In this document: positions 1 to 13,156 of the stretch, one piece after another
Position numbering within the stretch: position 1 is the first letter of the stretch
Layout of the letters: each line of letters opens with the position of its first letter
Assembly: GCA_014905825.1 (NCBI GenBank)
Contig: JACGCN010000007.1
Coordinates: 682,001-746,000, forward strand
Direction: 5' to 3'
DNA: 64,000 nt
DNA from: Lyophyllum atratum
Taxonomy: Eukaryota; Basidiomycota; Agaricomycetes; Agaricales; Lyophyllaceae
Notes under the pieces: model-generated
Seen by the model: only the letters and a program-made list of their open reading frames with translations
The model's database searches: none
What the model was told of the DNA's origin: nothing
Program-made: the position numbers and the translations under genes

Positions 1-1139
1 CAAGTATTGCCCTGAGTACTCTCCACAGTCACAACGTATCGATACTTTCGATAATTCTGGCCCATATTACTTGGCGTCACCAGGCAACATAACAATTGAA
101 GGACAATGGGATAAATACCGAGCCCAGATGATGCCGGCGGCTATGATACCCAATGGGGGAAAACGGTAAATCTGCTGCGAGTTTCACTTTGAACTGGACT
201 CAGAACGCCATGGGATTACTCAGGGATTACTGATACATCTAAGCATCCAAGGGAAAATATGACGCGCGTCCACATGGAAGTAGGTGCCTGTGAATCCTGG
301 GTGAAGGAGCTTCTAGGCTTAGACGCTGGTGCGGAGGAAGTAGGCCGACGTCGGTATGTACGACGTTGACGCTCTGACGCTGCGGGTGGAAGACCAGATA
401 ACACGTAGCCTGAAGCAGAGCCGGATGAGCTATGGACCTGCTGAAGAAAGGCTGAGGTGATCCCAGGGTGATCCGGTTTTTTTTGATGAGCAACGTCAGG
501 ACTAGACATCGTGCACGGTGAGGGCTAGCATTTTAGACGCATCATCAAGCTTTGAGCGACTGGACCACTGCAGAGGAGTCCGGTGAGCGTGAAACCAACT
601 GTTCACCAGTTGCTTATGGTTGCTAACAGGGTGCGCGAGTTCCGCGATGGGTCATCGGTGAACGTGTAAGGCGTCAAAAAGGATGCAAGAAGCACCTAAA
701 CGCGTAAGGGGTTCGAAGGAAGTTGGTTGCACATGGACATGCTCCTGCTATGTGGAAGGAGAGGATCCCCGAAACTGCTATGTGATATTGATACTATGAT
801 AGATGGTGGAGATGGCACATCGATGCCGTAAATCGAGTGTGCGTAATCAGAGTCCCTAGATAGTGAAGGCCTAAGAGAAAATAAGATGCAGTACTTACTG
901 ATCAAATATCGCTCGCAAGTTGGCCACGCTGGGGCCGCCAATCCTCACGAGGGTCACGAAGGTTGTTTGAAGACCATGACCAAAAGAGGAAGCATTTCAC
1001 TTTGTTCATGATTGACTTTCTTGGCGTAGGTACACAAACATCAGTGGAGAACGCCGAGCGTACTGAGGTCACCGTTTGCAGTAATCCTCCACACCCGTTC
1101 CATTACAACGACGGCCTCTTCCCCACTGTGCGCTGCAGT
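1..1139. other. No recognisable gene; upstream region of the MFS gene
   Basis: Open frames here are short and conflict between strands; none reads like a known family. The right-hand part is the promoter and leader of the MFS gene. A frame in phase with that gene is open from 963, but it begins at TTG and its residues before the ATG at 1140 do not look like a conserved transporter N-terminus. Confidence 0.4.
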
Positions 1140-4100
1140 ATGAGCGCACAACGGCCTGTCAGGATAACCCTTCCAGTTCGGACTTTTGGCGTGCAGGAGC
1201 CTCCTGAAGATGTCCAAAGCGATGGCCAGGACGAACCAACGCTCTTGCGCAGGGTCTTGAGTCGGGTTTCGTTCAGGAGCAAGCAACACCGACCAAGCAT
1301 ATCCTCTCAATATGATACTTCCACAATTCAGGATGAAACAAACACCACTCTCTCACCGACGTCTGAACGGGCGCCAATACCGACTATGATACAGCCATCT
1401 GGAGAAATCTATACTACTCCTCTTCCAACCCTCTCGATGATCGTACTCTCAATTGTGGGGACCCTATACAACCTTCGGTTTAGGTTTGATATTGACGTAT
1501 GGTGACTGGGTCATTTTAGACTATGCTGGGTGAATTCCTATCTGCGAACGTATCTACACCATTTTTGCTATTCATGGTCAAGGGTGCGTGGTTTTGACGT
1601 TGCTTCGCATCCTTGCCTAACAACCCTATGAATCAACAGGATTCAACGAGCAGTGGGATGAAGCTGAAGTCGCGTTTTGGACAGGAATATTAGGTGACTA
1701 TAATGTCTTGCTGCAGGTCTTACCCTACTCACCATTTGCAGTATCAACCTTTTTCCTGACACAGTTCGTAACTTCTTTGCTTTGGGTAACCGCGCACTTT
1801 GCCTCTCCTTTGCCGCTTATCTGACTATTATTGGAATCAGGCCACAGTCGCCGAGAAGCACGGTCGACGACTCGTTTTGACAATATCGCTGCTGGGAAGT
1901 GCAGTGACCTGCCTTATCTTTGGAACCGCGACGACGCTTCAGCAAGCTATCTGCATTCGGCTCATGCAAGGCATCTTCGCAGGTGCTGTCGGTGTGGCAC
2001 GTGGATCTGTTGCCTTCATTACCGATCCTAGCAATGAAGGCAGAGCCTACGCTATCTTGGGGTAACGTCGACATTGCCACAAATACCTACTCACGCTCAA
2101 TATCCTTTCGTATTTTTAGATTCTGCTGGGGATTGGGTGGTGTGGCTGGGGCTATCATAGGAGGATCCTGTGAGTCTTCGATCGTTGCTTATCGCTTATC
2201 GCTTACCTATCTTACAGTCGAAAGACCAGCTGCTAAGTGGCCTGGAGTGTTTGGGAGCATACCATTGTTTACCACCTACCCTTACCTCCTGCCCTGTGCT
2301 TTGGCTGCGCTCGTCACGTTTACTGGTAGGTCTTCATCGTATATTGGAAAGCTTTCATAACCTCATACACCTAGGCTCCATCCTCTCCTGTTTCTTGAGT
2401 CGCGATGGTGGACCTCGAGAAGGTGCGATCCGACTAGGTCCTGAGAAGACCGACTTGCACCCACCCATTCCTGAGGAGGAATCGGCCCCTCCCAGCCCGA
2501 TTTTCGAGTCTCGCCAGCGGCCAAGTTTTATGGGATCAATGGGAAGGAAAGTTTCCCAGAAAGTCTCGGGATACTTTGCTCAGCGCGTCCATGATGCCCA
2601 CCGGTCAAACCCGTCACCAAGTACGCCGACCCCTGCATCTGCTGTACCTATGTCGTCTCCCGGAACGCGCTTGGAGAGAACGAGGACGTTTTCAAGCCGC
2701 GCGAACGGATCAGCTTACGGTTACACTGGAAGCTATCGCAACCGTTTGGCGAGCAATGCCACTATCAATGCTAGAAGAGGCAGCAACACCAGCTCTCTTC
2801 GGCGGCGCCGAGGCAGCAATATATATAGCGTACGAGAAGGAACTGGCGAGACCCCTGACCTCAATTTCGCACAACGGCTACTGATGGCGAACGAAAATGC
2901 TGTGACGAATATAGCTGACCTCTGGGTCGCTGCCGCCATGAATGTCGATAATGAGGATCCTTTCGAGAGCGACTCAGAAGTTGGCTCGGACGACGATATA
3001 GAGCCTATTGACCTCGGACAAGCCTCGAGTGAAGATGTAGAGGTGGACGACGCCCTCGGTGAAGCACCTGGGGATGGCCGACCACGACCAACTTCTAATA
3101 GGCACGCCGTGCCTATTCCACGCCTTGGGCAATCTCAAAGACCGTCGAACGGGGCATCATCCTTAAGACCTATGACGTCATTTGGGACACCACGACGACC
3201 ATCCCACACACAACAAGGTCCTTTACGCCATCCCTCTGTTTCGTTTTCTCAACAGGCGTACGGAACTCCTACATCACGCCGGTTTTCGTCCTCAGTTCCA
3301 AGTATTTTCGCCCATCCAGGCGTTAAGACTCCGTCCGCTGTCCTAGATGCCCAACAATTGCTAGTGAGGAATGATGCTGAAACTCCCACCGGCGAACTTC
3401 TCGACATCGACTCAGAGTCGCGGCCTGGACTCGCAGATCCCCAGTCCGATGTCGAATCTCTTATTGAGAAGCCACCATCGTTGTCGTCCCAGCTGCCTAT
3501 ACTGATTATCGTCCAGTATGGAATGCTGGCACTGCACACGACCACTCATGATCAAATCTTCATGTCGTACCTCGTTTCGTAAGTGTGATTGCTTAACGGC
3601 GTGTTGAAAGGTTGTCATTTGACCTATCATCAGGGATTATGAAGCGGGGGGCCTGAACCTCAATGCCGGACATTTTGCTCAACTCAGTGAGCTCTACGGT
3701 CCCTGATCCTTCGACGCCCTTCTGACATGACTTGAAGTCGCATTGATGTGCCTTGCACAGATCGCCTATCAATTCTACCTTTATCCGTATGTTGTGCTTT
3801 CGCTCTTGAGATTCATCTACTGAACTGACTGGCGTTGTTAGCAATATTGGGTATGATTCCTCTTCCTTCTACATGTCCGGAGACTAATCAGCGTCTAAAA
3901 GTCCTCCAAGAGGACGTTTCTCACATTTGGCGATGTTCCGAGTGGGATCTCTTCTCTTCATTCCCGCCTATCTGAGCGTGATTCTGTACCGGCCGTTCGC
4001 CAGCGCGGATGATGATGGGAACTTCCTCGTCATGACAGGTAATCGTTTCTCGGCTGTGTATGTCGTCGATATTGACATTTTTGCGTTTTCCAGCTTTGGC

Positions 4101-4546
4101 ATTTAGCACGTGAGTTTCTCCGTTGTTTCTGTCCATCATGCAGTCTGCTTGACCTGGCATCTTGATCAGAGCTTTGCGGTACTGCGGGATAACCTTCGGA
4201 TACACTGCTATATCTATTCTTCTAAATTATAGTAAGGAACCCTCCATGTCAGACAGAAGTACGTGCCTGACGTCAGGATATAGTGACACCACCCAGTGTT
4301 GTTGGGTACGCCAACGGAATCGCACAGAGTATTGTCAGTCTTGCGCGTTGTATCGGACCGGTGATCGGCGGCTATGTGAGTCATTTCGAGTGCCTTGTCA
4401 ATTCTAGCAATCCCAGCAGCTAATGCTGCAACCAATAGCTATGGTCGACGAGTATTCAAGATCACCCTTCAGGCTATCCACTTGGATTTGTAGTTTGTGC
4501 CGGCTTTTGTGGATTGTCCGTGCTCCAGAGTTTCTTGATCCGATAG
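1140..4546 (+). CDS. Major facilitator superfamily transporter with a long central cytosolic loop
   Basis: Multi-exon plasma- or vacuolar-membrane transporter that would move a small solute by proton coupling; the substrate cannot be read. The first helix follows a short Ser/Thr-rich N-terminus. The loop between helices 2 and 3 carries the MFS signature AEKHGRRLV. Helices 3-6 follow with Gly-rich stretches such as GLGGVAGAIIGG. A Ser/Pro/Arg-rich loop of about 370 residues (roughly 2375-3480) separates the two six-helix halves. The second half ends with RCIGPVIGGY and a final helix, stopping TAG at 4544-4546. Introns of 50-130 bp were placed by GT/AG and frame. This layout fits the ZIFL1/YCR023c-like drug:H+ antiporter group. 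I start at the ATG at 1140 because the sequence upstream is not conserved-looking. A decayed inverted partial copy lies at 21.7-22.4 kb. Confidence 0.85.
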
Positions 4547-4768
4547 ATGTACCTCAGATGTTATCTCCCTATTTTATTTCCGATTCTTACACTATCACTT
4601 GCCTATGTATGAATCCAATGGACAGTTTTGTGGATTGCTTCCGAGTCGAGGTGCTATGAAGAGTTTGGATTGAAGACCACTGCCACACAGATATCCGGTT
4701 ATCAGTCTATTGACCGGCAAATTTTGAGTGAATTTCTTCATTTCGGTGAAGAGGCTTGCGCTCCTCCC

Positions 4769-7676
4769 ATGTCTCCCTCAGATATACCCGAAAAACGAGC
4801 TTGTAAACGCAAGATACAGGATAAATCTGTGCCTACGCGGAAAAAGGCCAAAACTCGCCATACTACCCTCAACGAACTACCATGGAAGACGGTTGTAAGA
4901 CCGCAGACAGCAGGTCTCGACGGAGACGATGGGTTTCTTGATCTTGAGGAGGTCGAAGGCGTAGAGGTGGTTTACGAAGAGACTGAAGGTGGCAAAGTAA
5001 TCAAATTCAAGGCAAGTCATTCCCTGAACGCGTCCGGGTCAACCTTGGGATATTAAAGTATCGCGCAGGTTATCGAGGACGAGGAGCCGCCTGCTAACAA
5101 GGAATCTGAACCCGAAGGGTGCAACGACGTCCTTGAAGAGGTAGGATCAACAGACATCCCTCTCGTAGAGGACGTAGAGGAAACATTCGATTGTGCGGCC
5201 ATATCGTATTCCTTGGGTTTTGTGATAACCTCTTTTGACAGCAGCAGAAATCTTGCCCGCATGGCACAAATATTCGCTACACCCTCAACTGCTAAAGATA
5301 CTTTACTCGAAAAACTTCTACTCGCCCACACCTATTCAAGCAGCGTCACTCCCAATTGCACTCGCCGACAGAGATGTCGTTGGAGTCGCACAAACCGTGC
5401 GTCTAAGTTCACCCTAATCAAAATGACGGACCTTTGATCTATTTCATTGCCTTCTAGGGCTCTGGCAAAACTCTCGCATATGGGCTACCCATCCTCCATT
5501 ATCTGTTATCGCAGCCGCGACCTACGCCAGGCACCAAGAGACCAGTTCGGGCTCTCATCCTGGCGCCCACACGCGAGCTGGCACTACAAGTCTCATCACA
5601 TCTCAACGCCTGTCTGAACCCGGTTGATGCCTCGCAACTTGCGTCCGAGGATCCCCAGAAAAGTTCGGAAGAAGGAAAGGTCCCGAAGAAAGGGAAGGGC
5701 AAGGCGAGAGAAGAACCACAGCAACCTACATCCCACAAGTCTCCGCCGCATGTCAGTGTCGCTGCTATTGTCGGTGGAATGTCTGCCCAGAAGCAGCGCC
5801 GAATCCTGGATCGAGGCGTTGATGTCCTAGTCGCCACGCCTGGCCGATTGTGGGACATCATGGAACACGTATGTCGCAGCACCCTCTCCTCTGCTCGGCT
5901 TCCTGATTCGCTCCACAGGATGACACTCTATCGAGGGAGATTAAGAGCCTCCGTTTCTTGGTGTTGGATGAGGCAGATCGAATGATCGAAGCTGGACATT
6001 TTGCAGAATTGGAGAACATCCTACGTTTGACACTTCGAGAAAACAAGTTAGCCCATCATCTATTATTTTGCGATTTGCTCCTTATCGAAATTCCAGGGAG
6101 GACCAGATCGAAGCAGATTTCAATGGCCAATCTGGAGATGTTGAACAAGAAGACTCAAAAGAGGGAATCAAGGACGGCCTTCAGACCTTTGTATTCTCGG
6201 CTACCCTCAGCAAAGATCTACAACGAAATGTGAAGAGACGATCGCGCCCGAAAGGCGCTGGAAAGTATAAAAAACGCGATGAAAAGCCGGCATCGACGCT
6301 CGGTAAGTCCCCGATTCTAGCAGGCCTAGCATCGATCTCGGTTACTCATTTTACCTTTGATTTCAGACGATCTGCTTCTCCGTCTCGATTTCCGAGATCC
6401 AGACCCAGAGGTCATTGATCTAAGTCCGGTTGGCGGTGTCGTTTCCACCCTGCAAGAAAGCAAAATTGAATGTTTATCTGCTGACAAGGTCAGATCATTC
6501 GCCTGTAAGACGTAAGCTAATCTGGAGGCTTATTCGGTTCATATCACAGGATGTATATCTGTATTACTTCCTATTGCGACATCCCGGGAGATCGTTGGTC
6601 TTCCTCTCCTCGATCGACGGGATACGGCGACTGATGCCGTTGACGGAAATGCTGAACATAAAGGCGTTCCCTTTGCATTCCCAACTTGAGCAGCGCCAGC
6701 GCCTAAAAAACCTCGACAGGTAAGCTTATTCGACTTTCCTTTGATATTCGGATACTCTGCTTGTTCTCCTCAACTAATCCATATTCACCTAGATTCACAA
6801 CCACTGCCAACTCTGTTCTACTGGCGACTGACATCGCCGCACGAGGCCTTGACATTTCTGACGTAGACCACGTCATCCATTACCAGATACCACGATCCGC
6901 AGATTCCTACGTTCACAGAAATGGGCGTACGGCGCGTGCCATGAGGAAGGGCTTTAGCTTGCTTATGTGCGCCCCCGATGAGAGACGAGTTGTGAGAGCA
7001 CTTTTGGGAAATCTGAATCGCCGTAGGCACCATTGATTCCTCGCACCTCCACGGCTCTGAATTATCATACGTGTGGATATAGATGAGGACGAAATCCCGG
7101 AGATTTCAATAGAGCTTAACATGTTGGACAAGCTCAAGTATAGAGTCCAGCTGGCGCGGAAGATCGAGACTACGCACCACAAAATCAAAAAAGCGAATCA
7201 CGAGAGAAACTGGATGAAGGAGACAGCGGCAGCGATGGAGATCGAACTCGACTCTGACTACATCAGGTACCCTTCCTACTTCTGTCATTCGCATAAACCC
7301 CGCCTGACATGCTGCCACAAGCGACGACAACGAAGAAAAACTCTCAAATCAAAAACGGCGGGCAAAGGATGCTAAGAACGCAGCTCTGAAAGCTGAGCTC
7401 AAGCACCTCCTCTCACAGCCACTCATTGCCCAAGGAGTCTCAGCCAGGTATATAACTTCTGGAAGTCGCCCCATAGTGGATGATCTCATTGCCGGTGCAA
7501 GTGAGTATTGAGCAAAATTCGTGGACGAATGCTAACACATTCTTTCAGCTAACGAGACTATGGTGGGTTTAAAGAAAGAGGAAGCTGGGAGTAACCTGGT
7601 CGTGCGGAAAAAGAAGAAAAAGCAACCCGTCAAGGAGGAACACGAGGAATGGGACGGGATCAGTGCTGAGGAGTAA
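4769..7676 (+). CDS. MAK5: ATP-dependent DEAD-box RNA helicase Mak5 (DDX24 family)
   Basis: Nucleolar helicase of 60S ribosomal subunit assembly. A basic N-terminus ([15 protein letters not shown]) leads to the Q-motif region ([13 protein letters not shown]). Motif I is AQTGSGKT and is interrupted by an intron ending near 5458. [14 protein letters not shown] and TPGRLWD follow, then the DEAD box [11 protein letters not shown] in FVFSATLS, and in the second RecA domain [13 protein letters not shown] and [10 protein letters not shown] charged insert sits between PTRELA and GGMS, as is usual for Mak5/DDX24 compared with shorter DEAD proteins. The basic C-terminus ends near [10 protein letters not shown] with TAA at 7674-7676. 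The start at 4769 gives [10 protein letters not shown]; the frame is open further upstream to 4628, so the start is inferred. It begins about 220 bp after the MFS stop on the same strand. Confidence 0.93.
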
Positions 7677-7973
7677 TGTTCTACGCTGGTTTTACGTGTT
7701 ATTTTATGGGAAGTTCGGGTTTGTGGTCTTGCCCATTTCAGAAGCAGTCCTCAGCCTTTTGGGCACTGCACCGACTCCTCCATGCTGGAGCGCTATCAAA
7801 TAAATTGTATCATGAACTTCCGCAGCAAGTCGATGTTGCATTAGAGTAGAGGAGATATGGAGTCCTGTACGCCATGTTCTGCGGTGCGTCAATGGAGAAG
7901 GCGTGCCTAAGGATTGACAGACTGAAAGCTGGGACCAACATGGTATACAAAATGGGTCTATTGGTTGCGCCAT

Positions 7974-8443
7974 CTACTCTGCTGCCTCGAGGGCGGCCAA
8001 CCTCTGTTTAGACAATGCCTTCATTCGACGAACATAGCTGTATATCGAAGTTAGCGACTCCGAGAGCACCCGACACGAAGAACAGCATGAGCACGCACTC
8101 GTCATATTGACACCTATTGAGGAACAAGACGTTTAGGGCACCCGTCAGAGTAAAGAATAGCTGGGAGACGTACTTCTCGTATGTATGGCGTTCATGGTCG
8201 CATTCCCAGGGCATGTATAATTTTTCTCTGCGACAGACGTTGAGTGGGAGGAGGAGGCTGTTCCGAGGAATTTGCAGTTGGTATAAGGCAAAGTTGAAAG
8301 AACGGAATTCATATCAAGAAGGTCAGCTCGCTGTCACCGATACAGGGACATGGATAAACGCACGCGGAGCAATGGTCTCTCCAAGCCAAGGGCACCTGGT
8401 TCGCCTTCAGCTCCGTCCGTGATGCTGTCGTCCCTGAGGCCAT
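7974..8443 (-). CDS. NDUFB7: NADH:ubiquinone oxidoreductase subunit B18 / NDUFB7 homolog
   Basis: Small accessory subunit of mitochondrial complex I on the intermembrane-space side. About 80 residues over four exons. Exon 1 reads MASGTTASRTELKANQVPLA and ends at HCSA. The next exons give LNVCRREKLYMPWEC and DHERHTYEKCQYD, and the tail is VRRMKALSKQRLAALEAAE. The twin CX9C pattern of the CHCH fold is intact: two pairs of cysteines each spaced by nine residues. Its oxidation by the Mia40 pathway follows from the family. The final exon is only about 65 bases, and introns are short and end in AG. It is transcribed divergently from PWP2 across about 357 bp. Confidence 0.88.
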
Positions 8444-8800
8444 GTTCGAAATGGACGGTGATTTGAGAAGCGGGCAGTCTAGACAGGTACAGGCGGTATG
8501 AGTTCGTGTGTCCAGCTGGTCAACGCCGCAAACAGCGAAGGAGGTTGTTTGTCGACGGTCTCGAAACCAAATAGCAGGTAACATTCTGTTCATGTTTTAT
8601 TTTACTCTTCTGTACTCAACGTTAACGCGATCTTAGTTCTGAAAGTGTATGGAGTATTGTTTTTATTGCCTTTGTTTCGAATTTACACCAGCATCTCTAC
8701 ATGAGTGCAGAGAAGACGCTTTCGCAGAATCTAATCTAATCTGAGCTTTGTTTATGCTGAAGTTATTTCTTGATCGGTCTGTGGCTGTGCAAGTAAAAAA
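8444..8800. promoter_or_regulatory. Divergent promoter between NDUFB7 and PWP2
   Basis: 357 bp separate the two start codons, so both promoters must lie here. An A-run directly precedes the PWP2 ATG, a favourable initiation context for a fungal gene. I see no clear TATA box on either strand. Confidence 0.5.
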
Positions 8801-11776
8801 ATGAAGGCGAACTACAAGGTCAGTATGCGTCTTCGGGGGGGCAAGGGATGCAACTGACTAGTCTTTCATACAGTTCTCTAACATTTGCGGCACTGTATAC
8901 CGACAGGGGAACATCGTATTCACGTCCGATGGCAATTCGCTGTTGAGTCCAGTCGGGAATCGCGTCTCGGTGTTTGATCTCGTCAAGTGAGTTACCACTC
9001 TGCTTTTAGTAGTTATCTAACCCTTTTCATTCCAGTAACAAGTCCTTCACGTTTGCGTTTGAGAACCGGAAGAATGTAGCTGCGATTGCCCTGAGCCCTG
9101 ATTCTAATGTGCTTGTGAGCGTGGATGAAGGTGCGTCGCATATGCAGCGTCTATTGCAACTCCAATCTTATGCCATACAGATGGACGGGCACTTTTGGTC
9201 AATTTCAGACGCGGGGTGGTCCTTCACCACTTTAATTTCAAAAAGCCTGTGAAAGATATCAAATTTTCGCCCGACGGAAAGTAAGCTAGCTGTTGGTTCC
9301 ATTTGCATCATGGAAACCAGCTGACTCTCGTGCAAGATACATTGCAGTAACTCACGACGCCCACGTTCAAGTCTGGAGAACGCCAAACCATCTAGTTCGC
9401 GAATTTGCGCCTTTCACGCTACACCGAACATACACAGGCCATCATGACGAGGTTCTGAGCATCCAGTGGTCTCCAGATTCGAAGTGCGTTGGTGTTACTC
9501 TGTCATGTCGGTACTTTCTGACCCGAACAAATCCAGATGTTTCATCACAACCTCCCGTGACATGACCGCCCGACTTTTTACGCTGGACCCCGTGGAAGGA
9601 TTCCGGCCAAAAACATTTGCTGGACACAGGGATGCAGTTCTGGGTGCCTACTTCTCCGCAGATGGGACTAGTGTGAGTGTATACTCCCGCTCAAGTCATG
9701 GAAATACCCATTTTACTTCTACAGATCTACACTGTGAGCCGAGACGGTGCCGTCTTCACCTGGAAAGCAAAGGAATCGGACATCGAGTCAGGTTCTGATG
9801 AAGACGGACCCATCGCATCGACCTCTAATGGTACTGGCATGGGCAACCGTATCGCTAACACCCGGTGGGGTGTCCACAAAAGAAATTATTTCAACCAAGC
9901 CAACACGAAAGTCGTTTGCACAACCTTCCACCCATCCTCCAATCTCCTCGTCGTCGGCTTCTCTACAGGGATTTTCGGCCTATGGGAGATGCCTGCCTTC
10001 TCCAACATCCACACCCTGAGCATATCACAGGAAAAAATATCGTCGGTCGCGATCAATCCGTCTGGCGAGTGGCTTGCCTTCGGTGCAAAGAAGCTCGGCC
10101 AACTGCTAGTATGGGAATGGCAGTCGGAGTCATATGTGTTGAAGCAGCAGGGCCACTTCTATGACATGAATACCCTCGCTTATGCACCGGATGGCCAGAC
10201 AATAGCGACAGGCGGAGATGATGGGAAAGTGAAAGTTTGGTCGACACATACAGGCTTTTGCTTCGTCACTTTCACGGAACACACAGCCCCCATTTCCTCC
10301 GTTGCCTTCGCCAAGCACGGAAGTGTGCTTTTTTCCGCCTCCCTCGACGGCACTGTCCGCGCTTACGACCTTATACGATATCGCAACTTCCGGACCTTCA
10401 CCTCCCCATCACCAGTACAGTTCTCCTGCCTCGCAGTCGACCCTTCAGGTGAAGTAGTGGCCGCCGGTTCGACAGATTCCTTCGAGGTGTTCTTGTGGTC
10501 AGTGCAGACTGGGAAGCTTCTTGATGTACTTGCCGGCCACGAAGGGCCTATAAGTACACTTGCATTTTCTCCGTCCGGGGCGAACCAGCTAGCCAGTGGC
10601 TCTTGGGACAAGACCGTTCGCGTATGGAACGTCTTTGGTCGCTCCCGTGCCGTAGACCCCCTGACCCTCACCTCAGATGTTCTCGCCCTCGCTTTCCGTC
10701 CAGACGGTAAAGAGCTGGCAGCATCCACCCTCGACGGCCAGATCACATTCTTTGACATCCAGGAGAGCAAACAAATGAACGTCATCGATGGACGGAAGGA
10801 TGTCTCGGGCGGTCGCAAAGCCGACGATCGCGTCGCTGCGGCGAACAGTTCCTCGGGGAAGGCCTACAACAGCCTCGCCTACACTGCCGACGGCCGCTGC
10901 CTCATTGCCGGCGGTAACAGCAAATACGTGGTTCTGTACGACGTCCGAGAAGGCGAGGGCGTGATGGTGAAGAAGTTCCAGATCTCGGAGAACCTTTCGC
11001 TCGATGGTACACAAGAGTTCCTAGACAGCAGGAAGGTCAACGATGCCGGCATCAACACCGATCTTATAGACACGCGTGGGGATGAGAGCGATCTGGAAGA
11101 TAGGATGGATGTCAGTTTGCCGGGTGCGAGCCGGGGCGCTGGCGACATGTCGATACGACGGTATAGGCAGGAAGCACGAACAAAGTGTGTGCGGTTTTCG
11201 CCGACTGGACGTGCATGGGCGGCGGCCTCGACTGAGGGCCTGCTGATATATTCGCTGGACGACTCTGTCACATTCGATCCATTCGACCTTTCCATGGACC
11301 TTACACCCCAATCCGTGCTCGAGGTGCTGGTCGCGCGTGAATATCTCAAGGCCTTAGTCATGGCGTTCCGCCTAAACGAGAAGCCATTGATCCAGCGAGT
11401 CTACGAAACCATCCCTAGGGGTGATATTCGACTCGTTGCTCGTCAGCTCCCGTTTGTGTACGTTCCCCTGCTTCTGCGGTTCGTCGCAGAACATCTGGAA
11501 CAGACCCCACACATCGAGTTTGACTTGGTCTGGGTCAACACGTTACTCATGGCACATGGGAGAATTCTGCGGGATAGGTCTGGGGAGTACGCCAGCGTGT
11601 TCAGAGTCGTACAAAAAGCTCTCTCGGACTCTGAGCAATCGATATCAAAACTGTAAGTCCTTCCTACATGATCCTGAATCTATATTGACAGTGTTTCTAG
11701 TTGCGAAGATAACTCTTCCGCTTTGGCGTATCTCATGGACCAATGGCGGAGCAGCCCCATTGACATAGATGTATGA
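8801..11776 (+). CDS. PWP2: Periodic tryptophan protein 2 (Pwp2/Utp1), UTP-B subunit of the SSU processome
   Basis: WD40 scaffold for early 18S rRNA processing in the nucleolus. It begins MKANYK followed by an intron, then FSNICGTVYRQGNIVFTSDG, the usual Pwp2 opening. Two tandem WD40 propellers follow. Repeats are visible as GHHDEVLSIQWSPDSK, GHRDAVLGAYFSADG, GHFYDMNTLAYAPDGQ, EHTAPISSVAFAKHG and GHEGPISTLAFSPSG, with SWDKTVRVWN. The Utp12-type helical C-terminus starts around LTPQSVLEVLVAREYLKALV. The last exon ends SSPIDIDV with TGA at 11774-11776. Total is about 900 residues, close to yeast Pwp2. The bulk of the protein sits in one long exon (9.7-11.66 kb) with five or six introns clustered at the 5' end. 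Confidence 0.94.
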
Positions 11777-12010
11777 TGTTGATAGTGCCTCGGACGCCTG
11801 TTTCGATACATGTATGGATATATCCACTCGACTTGAATTTGTTGACTACTGCATACTAATGTCATCGTTCTTTTTGTGCGGGGGACACTGAAAGGCTCGC
11901 CTACAAATGTAGACCCAGTCGAAACATGATGCGCCGGGAAGGGGTGACGCGCTGTTGAAGCTATATGAATGAGACGCAATTGCTATACAGACGACTGTCA
12001 GGACGATTGC

Positions 12011-12440
12011 TCAGCTATCCTTATACTCGTCCAAGTTTTCGGAGATCCACATCTGTAACTCCCCTTCTCGTTTGCCAATGGTTGCGAAGCGCCACAAGAG
12101 GCTGGCCGTACGGGAGATCTTTTTTCCTGTGCTCCTAGGGACCTGGTTGAATGCTGAGCAGCAAGCGCCACAGGGCTAAAGCAACTCACCTGTATGGTCA
12201 TGGCTATGATAATCTCAACGAAGACCCCTGATGGAACACATGTACATCCGCGTCACTCATCCTAAGGAAGCCCTTCGCCTCGACCAGGCTGCATATAGAC
12301 GTCCCAAAGAATAATTCTTGTGGGAAAGGAGAGGTAAAGAGGGTGCCTGTGGCGCTCTGCTGGCTTATATTATCTTACCATTCTGGGATCGTTGAAGGCC
12401 AGTCCAAGGATTATGGATAGCTTCCTTCTAAAGTGCTAGT
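12011..12440 (-). CDS. Possible small multi-exon gene, structure unresolved
   Basis: Two fragments read like coding sequence. One is a hydrophobic stretch (VFVEIIIAMTIQ) ending at a good GTGAGT donor. The other, after a TTACAG acceptor, reads MWISENLDEYKDS and ends TGA at 12011-12013. Joined in phase they would give a membrane helix and a short polar tail. Upstream, at least two alternative frames look plausible and I could not fix the start. No family recognised. It lies between PWP2 and a small membrane-protein gene on the same strand. Confidence 0.3.
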
Positions 12441-12565
12441 CATGGTGCAGATAGATTACAACAGAGATACCCGTCAGTCTATTGATACAAACTTGAAAAC
12501 ATTGACCATCCCCCCAATCATGTACTCTGCTGCCCTTTCGCTCTTCGTGCTGTACGCACGCACTA

Positions 12566-12853
12566 TCAGTTTCTGGGGCGCGACTTGTAAGCCTTGGCTG
12601 ACTTACCAGCCTCGACTTCAGGCTTATGCCGCTCCTCTACCTCACGGAATGCAAAATAGTACACTGCGGCGGTAGCCACCACGCAGCCCCCTAGGAAGAG
12701 CACCTACAGATTGAGCTATTTCAGCAAAAAGTACGGCACGCAGGGATAGGTAGGACGCACAATGTTGGCGTCCCTGCTCCGCGGCGAAGCGAAGTATCCT
12801 TTATTCTTCATCTCGCCGGCTACCTGGCGTCGAATTGCGGTGGGGCGTATCAT
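12566..12853 (-). CDS. Small single-helix membrane protein, 76 residues
   Basis: Two exons, 12761-12853 (31 codons) and 12566-12703 (45 codons plus stop), separated by a 57-bp intron in phase 0. The N-terminus MIRPTAIRRQVAGEMKNKGY is basic and poor in acidic residues. One transmembrane helix follows (VLFLGGCVVATAAVYYFAF), then a charged tail REVEERHKPEVEAGKSAKA. The layout suggests a mitochondrial inner-membrane protein of the kind that accompanies respiratory complexes, but that is inference from composition. An in-frame upstream ATG exists at 12964; its extra residues are rich in Asn, Pro and His and look like leader. I do not recognise the family. Confidence 0.6.
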
Positions 12854-13156
12854 CTTCAAGTTGGAAGGAGTTGAGCTGTAGTTTTGGTGAGTGTGCGCAG
12901 AGGGTTCTGCGATTGAGACATGTGGAAATGGATTATATAGATCTGGGTCATTCGACGTCATCATTTACGGCGATTGCCAAGAACATTCTTTCAATGCACG
13001 AAGCAGCGAAACACCTGTGTATACATAATGGCCCCGATCTCCTAGATATGCAGCAAAACACTACATGCTCGACTCCTACGAGAAAAGCACGTGAAAGCAA
13101 ATAAATAACTTGGAAATACTGTAGGTATTGTTAGTAGTACTAATACGAGTCTAAAG

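Noticed and set aside
963..1139. Upstream extension of the MFS protein to 963
   Set aside because: It begins at TTG and the residues do not resemble a transporter N-terminus; the ATG at 1140 gives a sensible start.
5499..5882. Minus-strand gene opposite the Mak5 helicase
   Set aside because: Overlaps conserved helicase motifs on the other strand; Cys/Ser/Arg-rich shadow.
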